Part shown: piece by piece, positions 31,721 through 40,890 of the stretch
Numbering within the stretch: the first letter of the stretch is position 1
How the letters are laid out: each line of letters begins with the position of its first letter
Assembly (NCBI GenBank): GCA_963784645.1
Contig: CAWARY010000002.1
Span: forward strand, 62,001 to 126,000
Direction of reading: 5' to 3'
DNA: 64,000 bases
DNA from: JBBRVW01 sp963784645
GTDB lineage: Bacteria > Actinomycetota > Actinomycetes > JACCUZ01
The notes under the pieces: generated by a model
The model's database searches: none
Seen by the model: the letters and a program-made list of their open reading frames with translations, nothing else
What the model was told of the DNA's origin: nothing
Translations under genes and position numbers: made by a program

Positions 31721-32724
31721 CCGGGGTCGACCTCGGCGCGGGCCCCGGTGCGCAGGCTCTCGAGCACCGCGAGGGACACCGCCAACGACCGCACGCCGTC
31801 CTCCCCCGTGACGACCACGTCGCCCTCGCCCGCGACGGCCGCACCGAAGGCGCGCACGGTCACCTCGTAGAGGTCGTCCCGGGGGCCGACGTCCACCGGC
31901 TCCGCGACGTGGTCGCGCCACAGCGTCACGGTGCCGACGGGGTCGCCGGTGTTGCAGTCCTCGCCGACCAGCGCGCCCTCGGTGCCGAGCACGTGCAGGC
32001 TGGTCGGCAGGTGCGGGTTGTTGTAGGCGTCGTGCGTCTGCACGAGCACGCCGCCGTCCCACTCGACGCTGCTCATGACCGCGTCGAACGGCCCGCCGGG
32101 GTCGTTGTCCTGGTTCAGACCCAGCGCCTCGACGGACCTCGCCCGGCCACCCAGGATCGCCGCGACCGCGGCCGCGTCGTGCACGGTGACGTCGAGCACG
32201 ACGCCGCCGCCGACCGGGTCGTCGACCCGCCACCCGGCCAGCCGCTGCGGCAGCTGCACGGCGTGGTGCACCCGGACCGCCCGGACCTCGCCCACCCGGC
32301 CGGCCTGCACCGCTCGCTTGAGTGCGCGGTGGGTCGGGGACGCGGGCAGGTGGTGGTTGGTCGCCATCACCACACCAGCGGCCCGGCAGGCCAGCACCAT
32401 CGCCTGTGCGTCGTCGAGCGAGAGCGCCAGCGGCTTCTCCGCCAGCACGTGCTTGCCCGCGGCGGCTGCGGCCTCGACGTGCGCGCGGTGCTGTGCGTTG
32501 ACCGACGAGACGTAGACCGCGTCGACGTCGTCGCGCTCCAGCGCGGCAGCGAGGTCCGTCACGGCGTCGGGCACCGCGTGCTCGCGCGCCCAGGCATCGG
32601 CGTGGTCGCGGCTGCCGGAGCGCACGACGACGGCGCTGTCGCCGACGGCGCGGATCGCGGGCAGCACCTGGGTGGCGGCGATGTCGCTGGCGCCGACGAG
32701 CGCCCAGCGCAGTGGTCGGCTCAT
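31705..32724 (-). CDS. GFO/IDH/MocA family oxidoreductase
   Basis: A 339-residue NAD(P)-dependent dehydrogenase with loop LVGASDIA in place of the usual GxGxxG, the EKPLALS motif and a C-terminal sheet domain containing GTEGALVGED. It resembles 1,5-anhydrofructose reductase/xylose dehydrogenase-like members in the EKP region, but substrate is open. It is convergent with the inositol dehydrogenase-like gene (16-bp overlap of 3' ends) and divergent from the GMC oxidoreductase 56 bp away. ATG at 32724 follows an AT-richer segment. Confidence 0.88.
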   Translation of the reverse strand: MSRPLRWALVGASDIAATQVLPAIRAVGDSAVVVRSGSRDHADAWAREHAVPDAVTDLAAALERDDVDAVYVSSVNAQHRAHVEAAAAAGKHVLAEKPLALSLDDAQAMVLACRAAGVVMATNHHLPASPTHRALKRAVQAGRVGEVRAVRVHHAVQLPQRLAGWRVDDPVGGGVVLDVTVHDAAAVAAILGGRARSVEALGLNQDNDPGGPFDAVMSSVEWDGGVLVQTHDAYNNPHLPTSLHVLGTEGALVGEDCNTGDPVGTVTLWRDHVAEPVDVGPRDDLYEVTVRAFGAAVAGEGDVVVTGEDGVRSLAVSLAVLESLRTGARAEVDPGQLPS

Positions 32725-32780
32725 GCGCCGTAGTCAAGCAGCCCGCAGCAGTCGCCGCGAGAGCGTGGTTGGCTGGTGGG

Positions 32781-34286
32781 ATGGCGGATCTGCGGGCGGA
32801 CGTCGTGGTGATCGGCTCGGGTATCGGCGGCGCCACCACGGCCCAGGCCCTGGCCCGCCGCGGTGTCGACGTGCTCGTCCTGGAGCGCGGCCAGCGACTG
32901 CCGCGCGAACCGGAGAACTGGTCGCCGCGCGAGGTCTTCGTGCAGCGGCGGTACAAGCCGGCCGAGACCTGGTACGACGGCCGCGGCCGCCCGTTCGCGC
33001 CCGGCGTCCACTACGTCGTGGGCGGCAACAGCAAGGTCTACGGCGCCAGCCTGCCGCGGTTCCGGGTGCACGACTTCGACGCGGTCGAGCACCATGACGG
33101 TGTCTCGCCGGGGTGGCCGTTCGGCTACGCCGACCTCGAGCCGTACTACGCCCAGGCGGAGCGTCTCTACCGGGTGCACGGGACCACCGGGGAGGACCCC
33201 ACGGAGCCTTGGCGCAGCTCGCCCTACCCGCACCCCGCGCTGGAGCACGAGCCGTACGTCGCGGACCTCGCCGAGCGGCTGCGGGCCCACGGCGTGCACC
33301 CCAGCGCCAACGCGATGGGCCTCGACCGGGGGCCGGGTGGCGGCTGCGTCCGGTGCGCGACCTGTGACGGCTTCCCGTGCCGGCTAGGAGCGAAGAGCGA
33401 CGCGGAGACCTGCGCCCTCGACCCGGCACTGGCCGAGACAGGCCTGCGGCTGGCCACCGGTACCCGGGTGCGGCGGATCGTCACCGACGGCTCCGGCCGC
33501 CGGGTCGACCACCTGGTCGTCGAGGGTCCGGACGGGGTGGGCGCCGTGCACGGCGGCGCGTTCGTGCTGTCCGCAGGTGCCGTCAACTCCGCGGCCCTGC
33601 TGCTCGCGTCAGCGGACGACACCCACCCTGCGGGACTCGGCAACTCGTCCGGACAGGTCGGCCGCAACTTCATGATGCACAACAACGCCCACGTCGCCGC
33701 CATCGACCTGAACCGACGCAACGACGTGGTGTTCCAGAAGACGCTGTCGGTGAACGACTGGTACACCGACGGTGGAGACGGGCGTCCGCTCGGGACGATG
33801 CAGCTCATCGGCCGGGTGGACGAGGTGATGATGAAGAGCTGGGCGACGAAGGTCCCGCTGCCCCTGCTGCGCGGGATCGCCGGTCGTAGCGTCGAGTGGC
33901 TGGTGATGTCCGAGGACCTGCCCGGCCCGGACAACCGGGTCACGGTCGACTCGCAGGGCCGCATCACGACCACTCGCGCGGCACTCGGCGCGGGCACGCA
34001 CCGCCGGCTGCACAGACGGGCCAAGGCGCTGCTGCGCGGTGCCGGCTACGACGCCGTGTTCACCCAGTGGTTCGACATCAGCATGAACAGCCACCAGTGC
34101 GGCACGGTGGTGGCCGGTTCCGACCCGGCCACCAGCGTCCTGGACCCGTGGTGCCGCAGCCACGACGTCGAGAACCTCTGGGTCGTCGACGGCGGGTTCT
34201 TCCCGTCGTCGGCGGCCATGAACCCGGCGCTGACGATCGCCGCGCAGGCGCTGCGCGTGGTCGCGGAGTCGGAGCTCGCTCAGTAG
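32781..34286 (+). CDS. GMC family FAD-dependent oxidoreductase
   Basis: A 501-residue flavoprotein. The N-terminal FAD loop is VVIGSGIGGATTAQ, followed by HYVVGGNSKVYGASLPRFR, and the C-terminal GMC domain carries NSHQCGTVVAGSDP and the closing NPALTIAAQALRV. The CVRCATCDGFPC segment at about residues 193-204 is a Cys-rich element seen in a bacterial subgroup and could bind metal or form disulfides. These enzymes oxidise sugar or sterol hydroxyls using a quinone or O2. ATG at 32781 is the first start with family sequence after it. It is monocistronic, between a divergent oxidoreductase and the convergent FrcBCA genes. Confidence 0.88.
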   Translation: MADLRADVVVIGSGIGGATTAQALARRGVDVLVLERGQRLPREPENWSPREVFVQRRYKPAETWYDGRGRPFAPGVHYVVGGNSKVYGASLPRFRVHDFDAVEHHDGVSPGWPFGYADLEPYYAQAERLYRVHGTTGEDPTEPWRSSPYPHPALEHEPYVADLAERLRAHGVHPSANAMGLDRGPGGGCVRCATCDGFPCRLGAKSDAETCALDPALAETGLRLATGTRVRRIVTDGSGRRVDHLVVEGPDGVGAVHGGAFVLSAGAVNSAALLLASADDTHPAGLGNSSGQVGRNFMMHNNAHVAAIDLNRRNDVVFQKTLSVNDWYTDGGDGRPLGTMQLIGRVDEVMMKSWATKVPLPLLRGIAGRSVEWLVMSEDLPGPDNRVTVDSQGRITTTRAALGAGTHRRLHRRAKALLRGAGYDAVFTQWFDISMNSHQCGTVVAGSDPATSVLDPWCRSHDVENLWVVDGGFFPSSAAMNPALTIAAQALRVVAESELAQ

Positions 34287-34305
34287 GGCGGGCGCCCGGC
34301 CGGCG

Positions 34306-35133
34306 TCAGCCGGCCTCCTCCAGCTTGCCGTCGGGCGCCAGCTGGAGGGCACCGGTCATGACCGCCACGGCGTCGTTCATGCTGATCTTCTTCGGGTCCA
34401 CGACCGCGGCGCGCTTGCCCAGGCGCTGGATGTGGATGCGGTCGGCCACCTCGAAGACCTGCGGCATGTTGTGCGAGATGAGGATCACCGGCATCCCGCG
34501 CTCCCGGATGCTCTGGATCAGCTTGAGCACCTGGTTGGACTCCTTGACGCCCAGCGCGGCGGTCGGCTCGTCGAGGATGATCACCTTGCTGCTGAACGCG
34601 GCGGCGCGGGCGACCGCGACGGCCTGCCGCTGCCCGCCGGACAGCGACTCGACCGCGGCGCCCATGTTCTGCAGCGTGCCGATCCCCAGTGCGCTCATGT
34701 GGCCCTTGGCCTCCTTGCGCATCCCCGGCATGTCGAGCATCCGGAGCACCGAGCCGAGGAAGCCGGGCCGCCGGGTCTCGCGGCCCAGGAAGAGGTTGCT
34801 CGCGATGTCGAGTGCAGGTGCGACCGCCAGGGTCTGGTAGACGGCCTCGATGCCGTGGACCCGGGCGTCCTGCGGCGACCGGAAGTGCACGGGGGTGCCG
34901 TCGAGCAGGATCTCGCCGCCGTTGGGGCTCTCGGCCCCGGACAGGCACTTGATCAGCGTGCTCTTGCCGGCGCCGTTGTCGCCGATCACCGCGAGCACCT
35001 CGCCGGGGTACAGCTCGAGGTCGACCGCGTCGAGGGCGACCACGTGGCCGTAGGTCTTGACGATGGCCTTCGCCTGCAGCACCGGCTGTGCGGTCTGCGC
35101 CGGCGACGACGTCTGCTCGGACGTGACGGTCAT
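34306..35133 (-). CDS. frcA: Sugar ABC transporter ATP-binding protein (FrcA-type, single domain)
   Basis: A 275-residue ATPase with Walker A GDNGAGKST, Q-loop VYQTLAVAP, signature LSGGQRQAV, Walker B VIILDEPT and H-loop ISHNM. Unlike RbsA (two ATPase domains, about 500 residues) it has a single domain, as in FrcA of the fructose/mannose/ribose importer. It energises the permease next to it, with which it overlaps by ATGA. A short Thr/Ser/Gln-rich leader precedes the domain. It is the last gene of the LacI-controlled operon. Confidence 0.92.
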   Translation of the reverse strand: MTVTSEQTSSPAQTAQPVLQAKAIVKTYGHVVALDAVDLELYPGEVLAVIGDNGAGKSTLIKCLSGAESPNGGEILLDGTPVHFRSPQDARVHGIEAVYQTLAVAPALDIASNLFLGRETRRPGFLGSVLRMLDMPGMRKEAKGHMSALGIGTLQNMGAAVESLSGGQRQAVAVARAAAFSSKVIILDEPTAALGVKESNQVLKLIQSIRERGMPVILISHNMPQVFEVADRIHIQRLGKRAAVVDPKKISMNDAVAVMTGALQLAPDGKLEEAG

Positions 35134-36164
35134 GTACGTGCCCTTCGGATCCACTGGTCGACCGAGACGGCGAGGATGATGAGGATGCCGACGGCCAGGG
35201 TCTGGTAGTAGACGTCCAGCCCTGCGAGCGTGAGGCCGTTGCGGAAGACGCCGACGATCAGCGCGCCGATCAGGCTGCCCAGGACGGTGCCGCGGCCGCC
35301 GAAGAGGCTCGTGCCGCCGATCACGACAGCGGTGATCGAGTCGAGGTTGGCATCGATGCCCGAGTTGGGGCTGGCCGCGCCCACCCGGCCGATGAGGATC
35401 CACCCGGTGATCGCGAAGATCAGACCGGCCACCAGGTAGACGCTCAGGAGCACGCGCTGCACCTGGATGCCGGCCAGCCGGGCGGAGTCGGCGTCGTCGC
35501 CGACGGCGTAGACGTGCCGGCCCCAGGCGGTGTAGCGCAGCACGAACGCGAAGAAGCCGTACATCACCAGCATCAGCACGACACCGGTGCTGACCCGCAC
35601 CTGGCCGATCGAGAAGGTCTCGCCGAGCCAGCTCAGCCCGGTGGCGAGCTCGGCGTCGCGGATGGTGCGTCCGGTCGCGTAGAGCAGGGTGAGCGCGACG
35701 AAGATGTTGTAGGTCCCGAGCGTGACGATGAACGGTGGCAGCCGCACCCGGGTGACGAGCACGCCGTTGACCCCGCCGGCCGCGGTACCGACGAGCAGCC
35801 CGAGGATGATCGCCAGCCAGCCGGGGATCCCGGAGTCGAAGGCGGTCTTGGCCATCACCATCGACGCGAAGACCATGATGGCGCCGCACGACAGGTCGAT
35901 GCCCGCGGTGAGGATGATCAGCGTCTGGCCGATGGCAAGTGCACCGACGACCGCCACCTGCTGGGTGATCAGCGAGAGGTTGTTGGGTGTGGCGAAGTTG
36001 CTGTTGAGGAACCCGAAGACGATCACGCTGATGACCAGCACGACCGCCGGGCTGAGCCAGGGGTACCTGTGCAGGGTGGCCTGCACCTGCTGGGCCCTGG
36101 TCCGACGGTCGAGGAACTCCTCGGCCGCGTCGTAGCTGCTCGGGGCCTGGGTCGCTCCGCTCAC
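35130..36164 (-). CDS. frcC: Sugar ABC transporter permease (FrcC/RbsC-type)
   Basis: A 344-residue permease of the CUT2 class with 8-10 hydrophobic spans, beginning after a charged N-terminus at about residue 36. The GQTLIILTAGIDLS segment and GTSLFGGRGTVLGSLIGAL are family hallmarks. GTG at 36164 has AAAGG upstream. It forms the channel with FrcA as motor and the upstream FrcB-like lipoprotein as receptor. A strong hairpin separates it from the receptor gene. Confidence 0.92.
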   Translation of the reverse strand: MSGATQAPSSYDAAEEFLDRRTRAQQVQATLHRYPWLSPAVVLVISVIVFGFLNSNFATPNNLSLITQQVAVVGALAIGQTLIILTAGIDLSCGAIMVFASMVMAKTAFDSGIPGWLAIILGLLVGTAAGGVNGVLVTRVRLPPFIVTLGTYNIFVALTLLYATGRTIRDAELATGLSWLGETFSIGQVRVSTGVVLMLVMYGFFAFVLRYTAWGRHVYAVGDDADSARLAGIQVQRVLLSVYLVAGLIFAITGWILIGRVGAASPNSGIDANLDSITAVVIGGTSLFGGRGTVLGSLIGALIVGVFRNGLTLAGLDVYYQTLAVGILIILAVSVDQWIRRART

Positions 36165-36204
36165 GGGTGCCGCCTTTCAGGTGCCGACTGACCGCGGGTC
36201 ACGC

Positions 36205-36241
36205 ACGGTGGGGGCAGCTGGTGATCAACTGCCCCCACCGT
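36205..36241 (-). promoter_or_regulatory. Intercistronic stem-loop after the FrcB-type gene
   Basis: ACGGTGGGGGCAG (36205-36217) pairs perfectly with CTGCCCCCACCGT (36229-36241), 13 bp with an 11-nt loop and no T-tract. It lies between the binding-protein stop and the permease start, the same place as the 17830 stem-loop in the other ABC operon. Probable role: stabilised binding-protein mRNA or partial termination. Confidence 0.7.
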
Positions 36242-36270
36242 ACGCGTGGGACTCGACTACGGGGAAGAGA

Positions 36271-37371
36271 TCAGCCCCAGGCGTTCTCGAGGCCGAAGGC
36301 GGAGTCCTTGCTCTCGACACCGTCCATCGGGTCGTCGGTGATCAGCGTGACGCCGGTGTTGTAGAAGTCCAGCCCCGGGCTGTTCTCCGGCTTGGTCCCG
36401 TCCTTGACGATGTCGACGATCGCCTTGACGCCGAGCGAGGCCATCTTCAGCGGGTACTGCTGCGAGGTGGCGTTGATGGTGCCGGCCTTGACCGCCTCGA
36501 CACCGGCGCGACCGCCGTCGACCGAGACCACGATGACGTCGGACTTGCCCGCCGCCTTCAGCGCCGCCGAGGCACCGGCAGCGGTGGGCTCGTTGATGGT
36601 GTAGACGACGTTGATGTCGCCGTTCTTGGACAGCAGCTGCTCCATGCCGGTGCGGCCGCCCTCCTCGTTGGCGCCGGTGGCGGCGTTGCCGACGATCTCG
36701 TAGTCGCCGCCGGAGTAGGTACCGGTCTTGGGCTCGTCGCCGTTCTTCTTCGGGTCACCGATGTCGGAGATGCCCATGCCCTCGAGGAATCCCTGGTCGC
36801 GGTTGTAGTCGACCGAGACGACCTTGTCGTCGAAGATGTCGAGCAGGGCGATGACCGCCTTCTGCCCGTCGAGCTTGGCGGCGGCGTACTGGCCGATGAG
36901 CTTGCCGGCCTCGCGGTTGTCGGTGGCGAAGGTGATGTCGACCGCGTCCGGCGGGTCGGTCGGGGTGTCCAGGGCGATGACGAACAGGCCCGCGTCGCGG
37001 GCCTTCTGGATCGCGCTGTTGACGCCGGTGGACATCGGGGTGATGAGGATGCCCTGCTGCTTGGCGGTGATGGCGTTCTCGATCGCGTCGATCTGGCCCT
37101 GGTCGTCACCCTCCGCCTTGCCGGAGGCGATGGTGATCTTGATCCCGAGGTCGGACGCGGCCTGCTTCGCGCCCTTCTGCATGGCCACGAAGAACGGGTT
37201 GGTCGAGTCCTTGGTGATCAGCGAGACCGCGGTGCCTCCGCCGCCGCCTGAGCTGCCGCTGGAGCCGGTGCTCGTGTCGCTGCTGCCACCGCAGGCGGCC
37301 AGCGCCAGCATGCCGGCGACGACCACGCCGACGAGTCGGAAGGCGCGTGTCCCCTTCGTGCGTCGCATCAT
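36271..37371 (-). CDS. frcB: Sugar ABC transporter substrate-binding lipoprotein (FrcB/RbsB-type)
   Basis: A 366-residue periplasmic-binding-protein family member. The signal peptide ends in a LAAC lipobox, followed by a Gly/Ser-rich linker, so it is a lipoprotein. The mature domain starts VSLITKDSTNPFFVAMQKGAK and includes VVSVDGGRAGVEAVKAG, matching the fructose/ribose-type family. ATG at 37371 (a second ATG follows directly) has GAGGA 8 nt upstream; a longer reading to 37500 would run through the operator and is rejected. It is the first gene of frcBCA, divergent from the LacI gene. Confidence 0.93.
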   Translation of the reverse strand: MMRRTKGTRAFRLVGVVVAGMLALAACGGSSDTSTGSSGSSGGGGGTAVSLITKDSTNPFFVAMQKGAKQAASDLGIKITIASGKAEGDDQGQIDAIENAITAKQQGILITPMSTGVNSAIQKARDAGLFVIALDTPTDPPDAVDITFATDNREAGKLIGQYAAAKLDGQKAVIALLDIFDDKVVSVDYNRDQGFLEGMGISDIGDPKKNGDEPKTGTYSGGDYEIVGNAATGANEEGGRTGMEQLLSKNGDINVVYTINEPTAAGASAALKAAGKSDVIVVSVDGGRAGVEAVKAGTINATSQQYPLKMASLGVKAIVDIVKDGTKPENSPGLDFYNTGVTLITDDPMDGVESKDSAFGLENAWG

Positions 37372-37413
37372 TCGATCTGTCCTCACGTCTGGGTCTCGTG
37401 TCCGGCGGAAGCC

Positions 37414-37441
37414 TTGACAACGTTGTCTGGGCAGTTGTAGT
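37414..37441 (+). promoter_or_regulatory. LacI operator O1 overlapping a -35 box
   Basis: GACAACGTTGTC at 37416-37427 is a perfect 12-bp palindrome with the central CG typical of LacI-family sites. TTGACA (37414-37419) overlaps it and, with TGTAGT at 37436-37441 (16-nt spacer), makes a likely promoter for the lacI-type gene. A dimer bound here would block that promoter and probably the divergent frcB one. Confidence 0.7.
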
Positions 37442-37493
37442 CCTGTGGTTACATCCCCGTCAAGAGTTCGACCTCGAAAAGAAACCAGCCGAG

Positions 37494-38549
37494 ATGACAA
37501 CGTTATCCGGGCCGTCGGCCCGCCGGCCGCGCGCGACGATGCGCGACGTCGCCGCGCGGGCCGGGGTCAGCCTCAAGACGGTCTCGCGGGTGGTCAACCG
37601 CGAGCCGGGCGTCTCCGACCTGCTGGTCGGGAAGGTCCGGGCCGCGGCCGAGGAGCTCAACTTCCAGCTCAACGCCGGAGCCCGCAACCTGCGCCGGTCC
37701 GACGGCCGGACCGGCACCATCGGCCTGCTGCTGGAGAACGTCGCCAACCCGTTCTCCTCCGCCGTGCACCGCGCCGTGGAGGACGTGGCCCGCCACCGCG
37801 GCGTGGCCGTGCTGGCGGGCAGCCTGGACGAGACCCCGCAGCGGGAGCGCGAGCTGGTGGCGACCTTCACCTCCCGCCGGGTCGACGGCCTGGTCCTGAT
37901 ACCCGCCGGGTCGGACCACGCCTACCTCGTCCCCGAGCAGCGGGCCGGGACCGCCCTGGTCTTCGTCGACCGGGCGCCCGGCCGGCTCGACGCCGACGTG
38001 GTGCTCACCGACAACCGCGAGGGCTCGACGCACGGGGTGGCGCACCTGCTCGAGCGCGGCCACGTGCGGATCGGCTTCCTCGGCGACCTGGCCCGCATCG
38101 CCACCGCGGCCGAGCGGTACGACGGCTATGTGGCGGCCCTGCGCGCGGCCGGCCTCACGGTCCCGGCCGAGCTGGTCGCGCGGGACGCGGCCACCGTCGA
38201 GGCCGCCGAGGAGGCGGCGACGGCCATGCTCACCCTCTCCGACCCACCGACGGCACTGTTCACCGCGCAGAACCTCGTGACGATCGGGGCCGTGAAGGCT
38301 CTTCGGTCCCTCGGCCGCCAGCACGAGGTGGCGATGGTCGGCTTCGACGACTTCCTGCTGAGCGAGCTGCTCGACCCGCCGGTCACCGTCGTCGCGCAGG
38401 ATCCCGAGGCGATCGGACGGGCCGCGGCCGAGCAGCTCTTCCGGCGGATCGACGGCGACGCCGGGCCGTTCACGGTGCAGGTCGTCCCGACCCGGCTCGT
38501 CGTGCGCGGGTCGGGCGAGATCTCCCCGGTGCGCCAGGTGGCGTCCTAG
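37494..38549 (+). CDS. LacI family transcriptional regulator
   Basis: A 351-residue repressor: HTH at about residues 15-40 (MRDVAARAGVSLKTVSRVVN), hinge helix near 60-66, then a sugar-binding domain (IGLLLENVANPFSSAVHRAV, DGLVLIPAG, VGFDDFLLSELL). It should sense the sugar or sugar phosphate of the FrcBCA system and repress both divergent units. ATG at 37494 is chosen because the DNA-binding domain follows directly. Codon 4 is TTA, rare in such GC-rich genomes, and is part of the operator. Its stop shares CTAG with the convergent kinase stop. Confidence 0.92.
   Translation: MTTLSGPSARRPRATMRDVAARAGVSLKTVSRVVNREPGVSDLLVGKVRAAAEELNFQLNAGARNLRRSDGRTGTIGLLLENVANPFSSAVHRAVEDVARHRGVAVLAGSLDETPQRERELVATFTSRRVDGLVLIPAGSDHAYLVPEQRAGTALVFVDRAPGRLDADVVLTDNREGSTHGVAHLLERGHVRIGFLGDLARIATAAERYDGYVAALRAAGLTVPAELVARDAATVEAAEEAATAMLTLSDPPTALFTAQNLVTIGAVKALRSLGRQHEVAMVGFDDFLLSELLDPPVTVVAQDPEAIGRAAAEQLFRRIDGDAGPFTVQVVPTRLVVRGSGEISPVRQVAS
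37496..37507 (+). promoter_or_regulatory. LacI operator O2 over its own start codon
   Basis: GACAACGTTATC differs from O1 at one position and lies inside codons 1-5 of the LacI gene (ATG at 37494). The two sites are 80 bp apart centre to centre, a spacing that would allow looping. Confidence 0.6.
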
Positions 38550-39865
38550 CCGACCGACCAGCGCGGCGCCACGACTCCCGCGGCGATGCCCGCCATCTCG
38601 GCGGCGCCGACCGCGCCCGGCTCGGCCAGGTCGCGGGTGCCGAAGTCTCCGTACTGCCCCTGCTTGACCGCACGCACCATCGGGTTGTTCAGCCAGCCAC
38701 CGGCGACGAGCACCGACCGGTGCGCGCCGACCTCGGCCGCCATCGTCGACAGGATCTGCTCGCTCATGGCGCTGACGTCCTCGACGGCGACCCGCCACAC
38801 CAGCGCGGGAGCGGCCTCGTCGTCCACATCGTGCAGCGTCAGCCCGTGGTAGGTCGCCGAGGCCCGCATCGCCGTCACGGAGCGGTCGGTGGACACAGCA
38901 CGCCGGCCGAGCTCGATCCGGTCGGCCGGCGTGGGGGCACCGACCATGGCACCGACGCGCTCCAGCGAGAGCCCGGTGGGCAGGCCCGCGAGCAGGCACA
39001 GGTGGTCCGGCACGACCCCCCAACCCGTCGTGATGTCGACCTGGGCCATCCGGTCGATGGACCGGGTGTCGAGCGGTGCGCGGACCGTGCGCAGCAGCGC
39101 CTCGGCCGTACCGAGGGAGTCGAACAGGGCGCCGTCGACGGCAGCCCCGAGGGCGAACGCGGCGACCTGGTGGTCGTGCCCGGCGACGGTGAGCACCGCT
39201 CCGCGCAGGGACGCCGGCGCCGCGTCGCCGGCGTGGCCGACCGGCTGGCCGGCGGCGACGATGTCGCCGAGGAAGGCCGGTCCGGCGTCGAGCATCGCGA
39301 GCGCGTCGTCCCACGGACGTCGCCGCGGGACGTCGAACAGGCCGGTGCGGCTGACCAGGGACAGCTCGTTGACGGGATCGCCGCCGAGGGAGAACACCGC
39401 CCACTCCGGCACGGACAGGAACCGCACGGCCTGCCGGGCCGCGGCGACGTGCCGGCGCAGCCACAGCAGCTTGGGCAGGCTCGAGACCGCGTTGATCTGC
39501 CGGCCGGCGGTGCTGCGGTACGCCACGTCGCCGAGCTCGCTGCGCACGAGGTCGCAGTCGCCGCGGGGGTCGTGCCAGGCCAGGGCCGGTGCGAGCGGCG
39601 CGTCGTGCCGGTCCAGCAGGACGCCGGTCTCCGACATCCCCGCGATGCCGACCGCCAGGGCCTGGCCGCCGGCCGCCTCGGCGGCTCCCGCGGCGGCGGC
39701 CGCGACCGCCCGGGCGAGCGCGACCGGGTCGATGTCGGCGTTCGCGCCCTCGTGCCGCCACGGAGTGACCACGGCGTGCTCGCCGCGAGCAGTGAGGTCG
39801 GGGTCGGTCGCCACCGCCTTCACCCGGGTGGTGCCGATGTCCACCCCCACCAGGACGCCGGTCAC
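38546..39865 (-). CDS. FGGY family carbohydrate kinase
   Basis: A 439-residue sugar kinase. The N-terminal phosphate loop VDIGTTRVKAVATD, the AWHDPRGD and GHDHQVAAFALG segments, and a late adenosine-site ATPase part (VLVAGGWLNNPMV) mark the FGGY fold. It phosphorylates a sugar, probably a ketose or polyol, with ATP; the family includes xylulokinase, gluconokinase and fuculokinase, and I cannot choose. GTG at 39865 overlaps the stop of the isomerase-like gene (GTGA). It is last in the PfkB-isomerase-FGGY operon. Confidence 0.88.
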   Translation of the reverse strand: MTGVLVGVDIGTTRVKAVATDPDLTARGEHAVVTPWRHEGANADIDPVALARAVAAAAAGAAEAAGGQALAVGIAGMSETGVLLDRHDAPLAPALAWHDPRGDCDLVRSELGDVAYRSTAGRQINAVSSLPKLLWLRRHVAAARQAVRFLSVPEWAVFSLGGDPVNELSLVSRTGLFDVPRRRPWDDALAMLDAGPAFLGDIVAAGQPVGHAGDAAPASLRGAVLTVAGHDHQVAAFALGAAVDGALFDSLGTAEALLRTVRAPLDTRSIDRMAQVDITTGWGVVPDHLCLLAGLPTGLSLERVGAMVGAPTPADRIELGRRAVSTDRSVTAMRASATYHGLTLHDVDDEAAPALVWRVAVEDVSAMSEQILSTMAAEVGAHRSVLVAGGWLNNPMVRAVKQGQYGDFGTRDLAEPGAVGAAEMAGIAAGVVAPRWSVG

Positions 39866-40890
39866 GAGGGTCCGGCGGCGTTCGGGGGGCGAGGCGGCCG
39901 GCAGGCCACGACGTCCGGCCCGTGCACCTGCCACCGCCCGGCCGTCCACGGGACGACGAACGCCGTGCCGCGGGCCACCTCCATCACACCCGCCCGCTCG
40001 GTGCTCACCTGACCCGAGCCGGCCAGCACGAGACACACCGCGAACCCGGCGTCGACCTCGCCGTGCCCGGGCAGCAGGTCGGCCCGGAACCAGGGATCGG
40101 CCCGACGGGTGAGCAGGCTGCGCACGTCCCCGCCCGACAGGCCGCTGTCCCGGATGAGGTCGGCACGCTCGTCGGGCGGCAGCGGGTCCCGCCGCAGCGC
40201 GTCGAGGACGGTCGGGAAGCCCAGCCCGAGGTGGCCGTCCTTCTCGCCGTCGACGGCGAACCCGTCCCACTCCAGCAGCACCGACAGGTCGGTGGGCTCC
40301 TGCAGCTCGAGGACGAACACGCCGGCGTCGATGGCGTGCGGCACCCCCGCCGGGACCAGCACGGTCTGCCCGGCGCGGACGGGGTGCCGGTGCAGAGCCG
40401 CCAGGAGCGCGGCGCTGTCCTTCCGGGTGACCAGGTCGAGGACGTGGGCGCCGGTCATGGGCTCGGCGAACCCGAGGCCGACCCCCGCGCCCTCGGGCGC
40501 GTCCAGCACGATCCATGCCTCGGTCTTGCCGTGGTCGAGCCCGAGGTGCCGGCGGGCGAACGCACGGTCCGGGTGGAAGTGCACCGGTAGCCGCTGGTCG
40601 GGGTCGAGCAGCTTGGCGAGCAGCTCGGTGCTCTCGCCGAAGTCGGTCAGGTGCTGCGGGCCGAGCCAGCCCCAGGGGTCGGCCGCGACGGCGTCTCGCA
40701 GGTAGCGGCCGTCCGGCAGCACCGAGAGACCGGAGGTCTCCTCGCCGAAGCGCGTCACGGTCGAGCCGAGCCACTCCTCCGGCCGCATCGGTCCGCCAGG
40801 TCCGCCCCGCAGCGCTCCGATCCGGTCACCGCCGCGGTAGAAGTGCGGGAACTGGTTGGGCGGCAGCAGGGACGGCGCGGTGTCGCTCAT
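39862..40890 (-). CDS. Mannose-6-phosphate isomerase type I-like cupin protein
   Basis: A 342-residue cupin resembling class I phosphomannose isomerases. Candidate zinc ligands are visible: the His pair in LPVHFHPD, Glu in KTEAW and His in AGVPHAIDAG. It should interconvert an aldose (phosphate) and ketose (phosphate). It is shorter than E. coli ManA (about 390) and diverges near the N-terminus, so it may act on a related sugar rather than mannose-6-phosphate. It is coupled at both ends: ATGA with the PfkB gene and GTGA with the FGGY kinase. Confidence 0.82.
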   Translation of the reverse strand: MSDTAPSLLPPNQFPHFYRGGDRIGALRGGPGGPMRPEEWLGSTVTRFGEETSGLSVLPDGRYLRDAVAADPWGWLGPQHLTDFGESTELLAKLLDPDQRLPVHFHPDRAFARRHLGLDHGKTEAWIVLDAPEGAGVGLGFAEPMTGAHVLDLVTRKDSAALLAALHRHPVRAGQTVLVPAGVPHAIDAGVFVLELQEPTDLSVLLEWDGFAVDGEKDGHLGLGFPTVLDALRRDPLPPDERADLIRDSGLSGGDVRSLLTRRADPWFRADLLPGHGEVDAGFAVCLVLAGSGQVSTERAGVMEVARGTAFVVPWTAGRWQVHGPDVVACRPPRPPNAAGPS

